64,000 bases of DNA from Dugong dugon (taxonomy: Eukaryota; Chordata; Mammalia; Sirenia; Dugongidae), in NCBI GenBank assembly GCA_030035585.1, contig CM057473.1:7490501-7554500 (forward strand). The letters run 5' to 3'. Below, piece after piece: positions 20,546 through 29,602 of this stretch; position 1 is the first letter of the stretch; every line of letters begins with the position of its first letter. A program made the position numbers and the translations under genes. Under the pieces are notes generated by a model, which saw only the letters and a program-made list of their open reading frames with translations, was not told the origin of the DNA and ran no database searches.

Positions 20546-21997
20546 AAACACTTTACACTTCTGACCTTCAGTTTACTAGTATCCAAAAAAGAGCAATAAA
20601 TACCACATCAAAATGTTACAAAATGTTACACATCTGGCACAATGCCCAGCAAATAATAGTTTCCACACCTGCAAAGATAGTTTCAGCAGCAATTAACAGA
20701 ATGCTCAACAGAAATGGCTTAACCAATGGACGTTTAGTCTCTCACACACAGGAAATCCAGAAGCAGGACTGCTTACATAATTCAGCAACTCAATAAAGCT
20801 CTCCTTTGGCTTTCATGGCTTGATTTCCTCATGGTGCCAAAAGGGCTGCTGCAACACTGCACATCACATTCCCACTTGACAACTTCCAAAGGTGGGTAGG
20901 GGTGGCACAGGAAGAAAATCTGTCCCAGAAGCCCTCAGCCAACATCCTTAGAACTGGGTCACGTGTCTACCCTAAACCAATCACTGTAAAAAAAAAAAAG
21001 AGAGAGAGAGAGGATTATCATGGTTATCTTAGATGCATTGTTATCTGAACAAAATAGGCATACAAGAGGGAAAGAGCTTTGGGGTAGACTACCAGGAGTT
21101 TCTAGAAGGATCTGTTCCTGAGATCTCACCCTTCAGATCAGACCAACTCTCTTTAAGTCAGAATTTAACACACCCCAGAATTTGAATGTCAGGCACTTCC
21201 CTGCCATTAGCGGCTAGTGCTAAAATCCCACACAGACCAAGGTCACTGGGTAAGAAAGCAATAAGAAACAGCAAGACAGGGGCCTGGGCTTGGGAAACTG
21301 GCAGAGTAAACAGCCTCTCATGACAGAGCCTCGAGGGCAGAGAGCAAGGCAGAGACCTGCTCATATAGACTGGTGCACAGTATGGTCTGGGTCCCATGAG
21401 GGTCTATGGTTGGAACAAGAGCAAAGTGTACTGGTCAGGACACAGAGCCAAAGCCCCCTGGTCAGAACTGAAGCATCAGGCCAGAGGGGGGCTTGTGGCA
21501 GTGGTGATTCGATTCCAGGTCTTCCAGCCCTTGGATTCATACCTCATCCTGAAAATTCTCCGGCCAGTGGGCATACGCTTAGGCTGCCGCCCGTGGCTGT
21601 ACGGACTGTGAATGGCCCAAAGGCCCTGGCCGAGAGGAGCAGACAGACACCAAAGCCCACCTCTCCCTTCCAAGCTGTAGCCCCATCACTGGGCTACGTC
21701 TCTCTGGAGAAGAGGACACCTTTTTTCTGCAGAAGGGCTGCCTGTGCCATTCACAAAGGAGTCTCAGGCTTGCCAAGCCCTGGGCCACCCAGAGAAAGGT
21801 GCCTTTTTCTAATTTGTGTGGAGACTCCATGAGCATGACCTGTCAGGCTTGATCCCGGGGACTGGGGACTGGGGAGCACCGGCAGATGAGAGAACAGGCG
21901 TGTTCAAGGAACCCCTATTGTGGGAAGAAAAGTCTGGGAACCAAGCAAGGCCTGCCTAGAACCTGCTTTTGGAGAGATGCCTTCAGCAATGTTTTAA
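20546..21997. other. Ancient repeat plus unassigned DNA
   Basis: 20690-20985 (TCTCTCACACACAGGAAATC, CATGGCTTGATTTCCTCATG, GAACTGGGTCACGTGTCTAC, CTAAACCAATCACTG) is a mammal-wide interspersed repeat that I recognise by texture but cannot name. A short (GA)n tract lies at 21000-21012. 21380-21850 is GC-richer with overlapping ORFs on both strands (for example 21290-21832 +) and no recognisable domain. Confidence 0.4.
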
Positions 21998-22158
21998 AAC
22001 CCAAAACCCGCTGCCGTCAAGTCGATTCCGACTCGTAGCGGCCCGATAGAACAGAGCAGAACTGCCCCATCAGGCTTCCAAGGAGCAGCTGGTGGATTTG
22101 AACTGCCAACCTCTTGATTCACAGCCGAGCTCTTAACCATTCGGCCACTAGGGCTCTA
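21998..22158 (-). mobile_element. AfroSINE type A
   Basis: AAACCCGCTGCCGTCAAGTC, GATTCCGACTCGTAGCGGCC, CAAGGAGCAGCTGGTGGATT and ATTCGGCCACTAGGGCTC. Still CpG-rich, so fairly young. Confidence 0.93.
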
Positions 22159-22331
22159 CCATGTTTTAAGGGAGAAGAATTTTTTTCTATCCTGCCCTGA
22201 AATACAGTCCCCTTCCTTCCGTACTTCGACAGAGCCAGAGTACGGGGCCATATGCATTCCAGCCGCAGAGTAACTCTGGATAGGGCTCCCCTGGAGTGTG
22301 TATGCAGTGTGGGTTAAAAAAAAAAAAAAGT

Positions 22332-22528
22332 TATCATCGAGTCGATTCCAACTCATGGCGACCCCATGTGTGTCAGAGTAGAAGTGTGCTCCTTGGGGTT
22401 TTCAAGGCTGCAGCCTTTCAGAAGCAGATCACCAGGCCTTTCTTTTGAGGCACCTCTGTGTGGGTTTAAACCGCCGACCTTTTGGTTAGTAGTCAAGCGT
22501 TTAACCGTCTGCACTACCCAGGGACTCC
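22332..22528 (-). mobile_element. AfroSINE type B
   Basis: ATCATCGAGTCGATTCCAAC, GTGTGCTCCTTGGGGTTTTC, AAGCAGATCACCAGGCCTTT, TTGAGGCACCTCTGTGTGGG and CACTACCCAGGGACTCC. The 3' (head) flank contains the TSD of the next SINE. Confidence 0.93.
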
Positions 22529-22543
22529 TACGTGGTGTGGGTA

Positions 22544-22709
22544 AAACCAAACCGAACCTGCTGCCATCAAGTCGATTCTGATTCATAGCAGCCCTATAGG
22601 ACAGAGTAGAACTGCCCCATAGGGTTTCCAAGGAACAGCTGGTGGATTCCAACTGCTAACCTTTTGGTTAGCAGCCAAATGTTTAACCACTGTGCCACCA
22701 GGGCTCCAT
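22544..22709 (-). mobile_element. AfroSINE type A with 12-bp TSD
   Basis: CCGAACCTGCTGCCATCAAG, GTTTCCAAGGAACAGCTGGT and TGTGCCACCAGGGCTCC. Perfect repeats GTGGTGTGGGTA at 22532-22543 and 22710-22721 flank it. The preceding B element is older or independent. Confidence 0.95.
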
Positions 22710-22721
22710 GTGGTGTGGGTA

Positions 22722-23388
22722 GGTGATTTAAAATGCTCTTAGATGTCACCATCCCTTCTTCCCCACACTGGCCCTTCCACACTGAGCTCCTAGAATAAGA
22801 TCTATGAAAAGATTTTTTCCTCCAGCTGAACCCCTTATAAGCTCTTCCCGGAGAATACCATGTGGGTTCGGACCCCTGTGCCCCTGTCTGTAATATTTAT
22901 TCCCCCTGCCTGGAATCTCCTTCCCCTGGCCCTCTTCTCCTCCTTAAGAATTATTTGCTCCTTCCTCAAGGATCCCACAGAACTTGAATGTCCTTTAGAT
23001 CATCTATCACAGTTTACTGGGATGAGCACTTCACAGGTGTGCCTCAACAACTGTACAGGACCCTACTCCTCAGGGCAGAAGACCTCATCCTTTCCTTTCT
23101 GTGTTAGCTCAGAGACCGAGGAGCTCAATGGAGCAAGTGCAGTGAAGAACGCAGGGCGACATCTGACCTGTTGACGGTTAATAATCAGTATGGCATGGGG
23201 AGGAGTGGAAGAGAAGGTTTGAACACCTGCCGGAGGATTGGGAGAGGTCAGAGAGAAGCGTCTTCCTTAAACAAAAAATCCTCTGGGCAGCTCTGCTCCC
23301 AGAATTGGAGCCATGGAGGCAGAAAACAAAAGATCTGGATTGGCCCAGCAGCTGAGCAGTAACTGGGTGTCACCACTAAGCCAGGAAG
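22722..23388. other. Unassigned DNA with an L2-like scrap
   Basis: 22900-23012 (TATTCCCCCTGCCTGGAATC, TTCCTCAAGGATCCCACAGA) looks like an L2-type 3' region. The rest is unrecognised and has no exon-like signal. Confidence 0.4.
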
Positions 23389-23597
23389 GTCCCTGGGTGG
23401 TGCAAACAGTTTACTCACAACTCCTTACCTAAAGATTGGAGGTTTGTGCCTGCCTAGCAACACTGCAGAGAAAAGGCCTGGCCATCTGCTTCCATAAGCA
23501 GTCCGGCCAAGAAAACCCTATGGAGCAGTTCTGCTCTATAACACATGGGGTCACCGTGAGATGGAATCTACTGGACGGCAACAAGTTTGGTTTTTCA
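23389..23597 (+). mobile_element. AfroSINE type B, diverged
   Basis: GTCCCTGGGTGGTGCAAACA head, AGAGAAAAGGCCTGGCCATC, ATGGAGCAGTTCTGCTCTAT and GGACGGCAACAAGTTTGG end. The B-box region has lost its match (GGAGGTTTGTGCCTG). Confidence 0.88.
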
Positions 23598-23599
23598 GT

Positions 23600-24258
23600 T
23601 TACTAAGCTGCAACTAAGCAACAGCAAGATAAATGGAGAAAGGATTGAAGTTGTCAAGGATTTCATTTTACTTGGATCCACAGTCAACGCCCATGGAAGC
23701 TGCAGTCAAGAAATCAAACGACACACTGCAATGGCCAAATCTGCTGCAAAAGACCTCTTTAAAGTATAAAAAGCAAAGATGTCACCTTGAAGACTAAGGT
23801 GCGCCTGACCCAAGCCATGGTGTTTTCAGTCGCCTTGTGTGCATACGAAAGCTGGACAAGGAATTAGGAAGACTGAAGAATTGATGTCTCTGAATTATGG
23901 TGTTGATGAAGAATACTGAATATACCATGGACTGCCAGAAGAATGAACAAATATGTCTTGGAAGAAGTACAGCCAGAATGCTCTTTAGAAGCAAGGATGG
24001 CAAGACTTCATCTCATATGCTTTGTTATCAGAAGGGATCAATCCCTGGAGAAAGACATCACGCTTGGTAAAGTAGAAGGTCAGCGAAAAAGAGGAAGGTC
24101 CTCAACGAGATGGATTGACACGGTGGCTGCAACAATGGGCTCAAGCATAGCAACGATTGTGAGGATGACGCAGGACTGGGCAGCGTTTCGTTCTGTTGTA
24201 CGTGGGGTCACTATGAGTCGGAACCAACTCGATGGCACCTAACAACAGCAACAAGCTA
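23600..24258 (+). mobile_element. RTE LINE 3' portion (C-terminal ~190 codons and tail)
   Basis: Starts at AACTAAGCAACAGCAAGATA. The first frame (23587-23769) reads INGERIEVVKDFILLGSTVN and QEIKRHTAMAKSAAKDLFKV, the region after the RT palm. A stop and frameshift follow. The second frame (23943-24242) gives SLEKDITLGKVEGQRKRGR and DTVAATMGSSIATIVRMTQD. The tail is GGGGTCACTATGAGTCGGAA and CCTAACAACAGCAACAA. The cleanest RTE C-terminus here. Confidence 0.92.
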
Positions 24259-24282
24259 TGACTGGATGAAACCAAATCCGAA

Positions 24283-24443
24283 GCAATTGCTGTTGAGTAG
24301 ATTCCAGACTCATGGCGACCCTGTACATTTCAAAGTAGAGCTACATTCCATAGGGTTTTCAATGGCTGTGATCTTTTGGAAGTAGATCACCAAGCTTTCT
24401 TCCAAGGCACCTCTGGGTGGATTTGAACTGCCAACCTTTCCTG
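24283..24443 (-). mobile_element. AfroSINE type B, partial
   Basis: AATTGCTGTTGAGTAGATTC, ATAGGGTTTTCAATGGCTGT, GCACCTCTGGGTGGATTTGA. The head is lost beyond CAACCTTTC. Confidence 0.88.
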
Positions 24444-24659
24444 AGTGGAAATCAAATGGCTCATGGCAGAATAAAAGGCTGTCAATGGGAACTCCTCCCT
24501 TTTTCCTCAGGAAACGTGTTCTTCTCAGTGGGAGATAGCATCTGCGTCTCCAGCCCCCTATGCACGGCCCTTCAATGGAACCCGGAGTTTGCCTGAGGAG
24601 AGCTGGTTACCTTCAAATAACTATTAAGTATCCCTGGTGGGAGGCAAAGCTAAACTCAC

Positions 24660-25180
24660 CTGCCCCCTCCTCCCCCGGGGTATTCTGCGAGTGAGTCACC
24701 GCGTTATGAAAGACCACAGGAAGGATGCCGTTTGGAAGAAACGGTGCATGCAGAAAGGGCATGTCCACCTCGGTTAATGAGGATTAGCGGAGGACGTGCA
24801 GTGGTTCATAGCAGGCGTACTTTCGGGGTGATGCTTCCTGGAGTGCTGTAACTAGAGACAACCACACACACATTCTACCGTTCAGGCAGGTCAGCGAATA
24901 TCCAGCCTTTTCCTGAGTCTGATTCCAAATACTCCTGGCTCAGGATAGTGTCAGATTTCCACGCGGGACTTTTCTAATCCAGACAAGCTTCCCCTGCTTC
25001 TGCAAAGGAGGTTCTCAAATTCACGGTATGTGCGTAAGGCCTGCCGGCGCAGATGTGGAAACAGTGACGCTTGCCTCCCCGTGGAGGGTTGGCTTATCCT
25101 TCCGTCCGCCGCGCAGGTGGAGAAAAAACCACTACCGCGTGCGCCCTACGCTTAGACCCGCTCAATGGCGCGGAAAGAAG
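24660..25180. promoter_or_regulatory. CpG-rich non-repeat patch, candidate regulatory region
   Basis: An island of CpGs in otherwise CpG-poor DNA, densest at 25020-25180: CCTGCCGGCGCAGATGTGG, CCTTCCGTCCGCCGCGCAGG, ACCACTACCGCGTGCGCCCT, CTCAATGGCGCGGAAAG. No SINE accounts for it. It lies ~11 kb from the MAP3K7CL exon in the direction of that gene's 3' side, so an alternative first exon for the shorter MAP3K7CL isoform is one possibility. No exon or TATA box was identified. Confidence 0.35.
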
Positions 25181-25339
25181 TCACAGCATTTAAAAGGCCA
25201 GGAAGGTTTTGTTTTTGTTTTTCTGTTAGGGCAGCAACAGTTTCAATGTAAACCATAGCTCTTGATGAGGGGAGAACTGGAGAACATTTCTGAAAGGAGA
25301 CCAGAAAGCACCTTGAGAAAAAAATGTCTGTTGTTTTAA

Positions 25340-25402
25340 AAGGACCATCTGGGGTGGTGCTGATGCTGCTGGTCCAAGGGCCACCCTTTGAGTAGCAAGG
25401 GC
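25340..25402 (+). repeat. MER20-like hAT end fragment
   Basis: GTGCTGATGCTGCTGGTCCA, AGGGCCACCCTTTGAGTAGC correspond to one end of MER20, a mammal-wide hAT-Charlie element. Confidence 0.65.
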
Positions 25403-25814
25403 TTCGGGGACACAAGGCCTGAGACGGGCTTGCAGAGAGATGAGGATCAGGGAAGAATGTAAGCAGCATGGTGGTGGGAGTTGGGAGTTGAATGGAGACT
25501 CTCAAGGCAAGCTGAGAACCACTAGGTGGCCCGGCAGGTTGGAAACCTGGGAAGGAGGAGGAAGCCATGGCCCAGGATCAATTAGCAAGGAGCAAGCAAG
25601 AGAAAGAAGTATGGGGCTGCTCTGGGTCAAAGACTGACGCAAGCAGTGAATAGACAAAATGCCACATCCAAGCCCCACCTAGTCAAGGCCAGGCTAAGGG
25701 TGGGGCTGGGTCCTAGGAACAGTTCTGACCCCCTCAGACCAAGCTCCTCCTTGCATCCTAGACCTCTCTCTGGTCAAAATGGAGACAGGATGTCTCCAGC
25801 CTCCTTAAACAACA
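25403..25814. other. Unassigned DNA
   Basis: Moderately GC-rich, no family recognised. Two opposing short ORFs (25440-25637 + and 25152-25568 -) without domains. Confidence 0.3.
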
Positions 25815-25955
25815 GCCACCGTGAAAGCAACAGGCATGTCACAGGCATGACTTTGCAGTAGGAAAGCAGCCATAGACAATACATAAACAAACGGGCATGG
25901 CTGTGTTCCAATAAAACTTTATTTACAAAAACAGGCAGCACACTGGATTTGACCT
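25815..25955 (+). mobile_element. hAT-type fossil, same family as 16300-16500
   Basis: AGCAGCCATAGACAATACAT, AACGGGCATGGCTGTGTTCC, CAATAAAACTTTATTTACAA and AACAGGCAGCACACTGGATT. Truncated at both ends. Confidence 0.65.
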
Positions 25956-26198
25956 TGGGCAAGTTACTTCAACTACTTAGTAGTTAGTTTCCTCATCAGT
26001 AAAATTAACAACTGAAAAAATTTTAACTCATCTCTGATATTCTTAACTTCATTACCCCTCCTCTGCCTTATCCATGGCCAAAGAAGCAAATTTAAATGAA
26101 TTTTATCTTAAGGAATTTTGGGGAGACATGGGTTTGAAAATCACTTAACTGAAGGAATACAGCAAAGTCAAAAGCCACAAAAGCTTTATGTCTCCGTT
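25956..26198. other. Unassigned DNA
   Basis: The start (GACCTTGGGCAAGTTACTTC, AGTTTCCTCATCAGTAAAAT) looks like a MIR remnant in + orientation. The rest is unrecognised. Confidence 0.4.
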
Positions 26199-26402
26199 CC
26201 AGCTGCCATGGAGTCGACTCCGACTCTCGGCAACCCCACATGTGTCACAGTAGAACTGTGCTCTGTTGGATTTTCAATGGCTGATTTTTCAGAAGCCGGT
26301 CACCAGGCCTTTCTTCTGAGGCACCTCTGGGTGGACTCGAGCCTCCAACCTTGTGGCTAGCAGCCAAGCTCGTTAACCATTTGCACCACCCAGGGACTCT
26401 TA
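26199..26402 (-). mobile_element. AfroSINE type B
   Basis: AGCTGCCATGGAGTCGACTC, TGTGCTCTGTTGGATTTTCA, TCTGAGGCACCTCTGGGTGG and TTTGCACCACCCAGGGACTC. Confidence 0.93.
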
Positions 26403-26411
26403 CATACCTCC

Positions 26412-26566
26412 ATAACCCCATTGCCGTCCAGTCAATTCTGACTTACAGTGACCCTATAGGACAGAGTAGAACTGCCCCATAGGGTTTCCAAGAAGCACCT
26501 GGTGGATTTGAACCGCCAACCTTTTGGTTGGCAGCCGAACTCTTAACCACCGCACCACCGGGGTTT
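26412..26566 (-). mobile_element. AfroSINE type A
   Basis: AACCCCATTGCCGTCCAGTC, AGGGTTTCCAAGAAGCACCT and CCACCGCACCACCGGGG. Adjacent to the type B copy in the same orientation. Confidence 0.93.
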
Positions 26567-27134
26567 TGTGTACAGTTTTATATGTAGCTGATGTCAGCAG
26601 CATTCTATACATCCCAGTGCTGTCACACAGAGGATAAAGCAGGGAGGAGATCTCTTCCTTAAGAGGAAACAAAGAGGAGTTTTCTAATAGTCTGACCAAC
26701 TATTATGCTGCTGTCCCTTCACAGGGGTCATCCCTGATGCTAATGAAGGTGTAAAGCTTACTTCTGCTACAACGCGGCATACATACTCCTAATACAGCGA
26801 TGCCCAACTCAAGGAATATTGGAGCAATGCAGGAAAAGAGGGAAGTGTAATGTCAAGGAGTGACACTGTGGGTAAAGACGATCGAATGAACAATGTGATC
26901 ATTGGGTGTGTGTTTGTATACACTGAGATGTTGTTTTACACGATTAGGATTTGTTATCATTATTACCGATGTTTACATGTCTACTGTTTTGAATCTTTTA
27001 ACCCCTTCAAGTGTGCCTTCCAAACTCTAGTATTTTAAACTGTGCCTCAAACCCAAAAACATGGGGAATCACTTCTCTAAACTGTAGGACAATGGCCCGA
27101 CTCGGTAGGGAAGGGGGCTTCTTTTAGTATAAAA
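26567..27134. other. Unassigned AT-rich DNA
   Basis: No family recognised. No exon-like features. Confidence 0.3.
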
Positions 27135-27337
27135 ACCAGTTGTCTGTCAAGTCAATTCTGACTCATGGCAACCCCACATGTGTCAGGGTAGAACTGTGCT
27201 CCATAGGGTTTTCAATGGCTGATTTCTCAGAAGTTGATCACCAAACCTTTCTTCTGAGGTGCCTCTGGGTGGACTCAAACCTCCAATCTTTTAATTAGCA
27301 GCCGAGTTCATTATGTTTGTGCCACTCAGGGACTCCT
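27135..27337 (-). mobile_element. AfroSINE type B
   Basis: GTTGTCTGTCAAGTCAATTC, ATAGGGTTTTCAATGGCTGA, GTGCCTCTGGGTGGACTCAA and GTGCCACTCAGGGACTCC. Confidence 0.92.
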
Positions 27338-27345
27338 TAATTGGG

Positions 27346-27558
27346 ATACCACCAGTTGCAATAGAGTGGATTCTGACTCATGGTGACCCTGTGTGTGCAG
27401 AGTAGAACTGTGCTCCATAGGGTTTTCAATGGCTGATTTTTCAAAAGTAGATCACCAGACATTTCTTCCGAGGCACCTCTGAGTGGACTAGAACCTCCAA
27501 CTTTTCGGTTGGCAACCAAGTGCACCACTACTGTTTGCACCACCCAGGGACCCCTCCT
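27346..27558 (-). mobile_element. AfroSINE type B, second tandem copy
   Basis: ACCAGTTGCAATAGAGTGGA, CATAGGGTTTTCAATGGCTG, CACCTCTGAGTGGACTAGAA and GTTTGCACCACCCAGGGACC. Same orientation as its neighbour, but the two differ throughout and are separated by 8 bp, so independent insertion is more likely than duplication. Confidence 0.92.
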
Positions 27559-27715
27559 TCAGTAAAAACTCTGCCAGAATTTGACCTGCCACTTTGGAAT
27601 CTTTGGTAGTTAAAGGAATAGAGACATTCACTTCTAACCTTATGAGAAGACTATTGTAATCATAATTAAGGAAGCAAAGTCCAAATAAATAAGCAGATAA
27701 AGTAGATAAAGATGC

Positions 27716-28284
27716 TGTTACAGACTGAACTGTGTTCCCCAAAAATATCTATCAACTTGGCTAGGCCGTGATTCCCAGTATTGTGTGGTTGTCCACCATT
27801 CTGTGATCTGATGTGGTTTTCCTATGTGTTGTAAATCCTAATCTCTGCCTGAGATTAATGAGACAAGATTAGGTTATGTTAAAGAGGATTAAGGTAGGAT
27901 GCAACACCCTTACTCAGGTCACAGCCCTAATCTTATGTAAGGGGAGTTTCTCTGGGGTGTGGCCTGCATCACCTTTTACCTTACAAGAGATGAAAGAAGA
28001 GAGAAGCAAGCAGAGAGATAGGGACCTCAGGCCACCAAGAAAGAAGCACCAGGAGCACAGCACATCGTTTGGACCTGGGGTCCCTGCACTGAGAAGCTCC
28101 TAGACCAGGGGAAGATTGATGACAAGGATCTTCCCCCAGAGCCAACAGAGAGAGAAAGCCTTCTCTGGAAGCTGGAGCCCTAAAATCGGACTTGTAGCCC
28201 CCTAGACTGTGAGAAAATAGATTTCTGTTTGTTAAAGCCATCCACTTGTGGTATTTCTGTTATAGCAGCACTAGATAACTAAGA
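27716..28284 (+). mobile_element. MaLR-like solitary LTR (family 1)
   Basis: A 569-bp LTR starting TGTTACAGACTGAACTGTGT, with TTCCCCAAAAATATCTATCA and GATTCCCAGTATTGTGTGGT. Its end is GTTAAAGCCATCCACTTGTG, GTATTTCTGTTATAGCAGCA, CTAGATAACTAAGA. The order parallels MST/MLT1-type MaLR LTRs of placental mammals, with a lineage-specific interior. Flanks GATGC (27711-27715) and GATAC (28285-28289) are a one-mismatch 5-bp TSD. No internal region. Confidence 0.85.
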
Positions 28285-28349
28285 GATACCAAGAATTCCT
28301 CTCTTCCTAAAATGAAAGAAGCCCAATAACAAATCTTTAGGGCTTAATA

Positions 28350-28488
28350 ATGGATTGGCACAGTGGCTGCAACAATGGGCTCAAACAGCATATCGTGAGG
28401 ATGGCGCAGGACTGGGCAGTGCTTCGTTCTGTTGTACAGAGGGTCACTATGAGTCGGAAGCAACTCGATGGGACCTAACAACAATGAT
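28350..28488 (+). mobile_element. RTE LINE 3' terminus
   Basis: GGATTGGCACAGTGGCTGCA, ATGGCGCAGGACTGGGCAGT, AGGGTCACTATGAGTCGGAA and GGGACCTAACAACAATG. About 140 bp, 5'-truncated. Confidence 0.9.
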
Positions 28489-28667
28489 AACGTTTGGCAA
28501 TGCAGCTAGTTGAAAGCTTATAGAATTTTCTGTCTAATCTTTCATTCCTTTTTTTCCTCAACTGCTAGGTGAACATAGACAAGTTATTTATCTTCTCTGA
28601 GCTTTAAATTACACGTTTGCAAAATGCGAACGATGATATTTCCCTTAGGTATTATTGTGAAGACTGT

Positions 28668-28940
28668 GGTTGTTATTGTTAGTTGTCCCTAACTCATGGA
28701 GACCTCATGCATAGCAGGATTCCATAGGGTTTCCAAAGGCTGAGTTTCAGAAGTAGATCACCAGGCCTTTCTTCCTAGTGCATCTTAGTCTGGAAGCTCC
28801 ACTGAAACCTGTTCAGCATCACAGCAACACTCAGGTCTCCACTGACTGGTGGCTGCACAGGAGGTGCGCTGGCCAGGAATCAAATCCAGGTCTCCCGCGT
28901 GGAAGGGGTAAGTTCTACCACCGAACCACCACTGCCCTCA
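28668..28940 (-). mobile_element. Type D SINE with tRNA-Gly head
   Basis: Reverse complement of the 28868-28940 end reads GGCAGTGGTGGTTCGGTGGT, AGAACTTACCCCTTCCACGC, GGGAGACCTGGATTTGATTC, CTGGCCAGCGCACC. This matches tRNA-Gly in A box, anticodon arm (CCACGCGGGAG) and B box. The body continues TCTTCCTAGTGCATCTTAGT on the + strand, and the tail is GTTGTTATTGTTAG. Confidence 0.87.
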
Positions 28941-29374
28941 TTGTGAAGATCAAAGAAGATTAGTTATTTGAAAGAATGGTGGACAGTGGCACAAATAACA
29001 GGAATCCAAAAAATGTTCGGTTTCCTTCCTTCGCATTCCTTTTTCACTTTTCTCAGGAAATTCAGACCTGATGTATGTTTTTAAAAAAATCACTCCAGCT
29101 GCTCTATGGAGAAGGCGTATAAATGAGGGAGAATAGGAATAAATAGAGACATGAGTCAGGAGGTTTCTGCAGTTGTCCAAATGGGAGCTAATAATGGTTT
29201 GGCCTCAGAGGGCAGCCGTGGAGAGGGAGAGAGGTGGGTGGCTTTAGGATGTGTTTTAAAGGTAGAGTCAGCAGGACTTACTGTGGGGCATGAGGAAGGA
29301 AGAAAAGCCTTGTTAAAAATTTTATGTAGCTTATTTCATCCCAAGGAAAGAGGACTTGACCCAGGATGCTTCTA
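28941..29374. other. Unassigned DNA
   Basis: No named family. 29085-29320 (AATAGAGACATGAGTCAGGA) has the texture of an old mammal-wide repeat. No exon. Confidence 0.35.
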
Positions 29375-29570
29375 GATCAGCACTGTCCAGTAGAATTTTC
29401 TGTGATGATGGAAGTTTGTTTATATAGATGCGGGTCCACTAGGGTAGACACTATCCATATGTGCCTAATGAGCATTTGAAATGTAGCTGGTGAGACTGGG
29501 AAACTGAATTTTTTATTCTATTTTAATTAATTTAAATCTACTACATCGGACAGTACAGGTCTAGGTAATA
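29375..29570 (+). repeat. MER58-like hAT fossil
   Basis: CAGCACTGTCCAGTAGAATT, TGAGCATTTGAAATGTAGCT, GAAACTGAATTTTTTATTCT and ACATCGGACAGTACAGG show complementary ends of a palindromic hAT-type element. A related copy is at 62465-62650. The exact name is tentative. Confidence 0.6.
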
Positions 29571-29602
29571 CACAGCCCAGATGCTTTCCACTATAACCAG
29601 TA

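Noticed and set aside
21290..21836. 180-aa + ORF and overlapping 85-aa - ORF in GC-richer DNA
   Set aside because: Open frames on both strands in a GC-rich patch, without recognisable domain, splice sites or similarity to MAP3K7CL or any family I know.
27135..27558. Tandem duplication of an AfroSINE type B
   Set aside because: The two adjacent copies differ across their length and have different flanks, so two insertions are more likely than a duplication.
28868..28940. Possible functional tRNA-Gly gene (minus strand)
   Set aside because: Although A box, B box and part of the anticodon arm match tRNA-Gly, it is fused directly to a SINE body with an RTE tail and the acceptor stem is mutated; the same unit occurs at 5025-5104. 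It is a SINE head.
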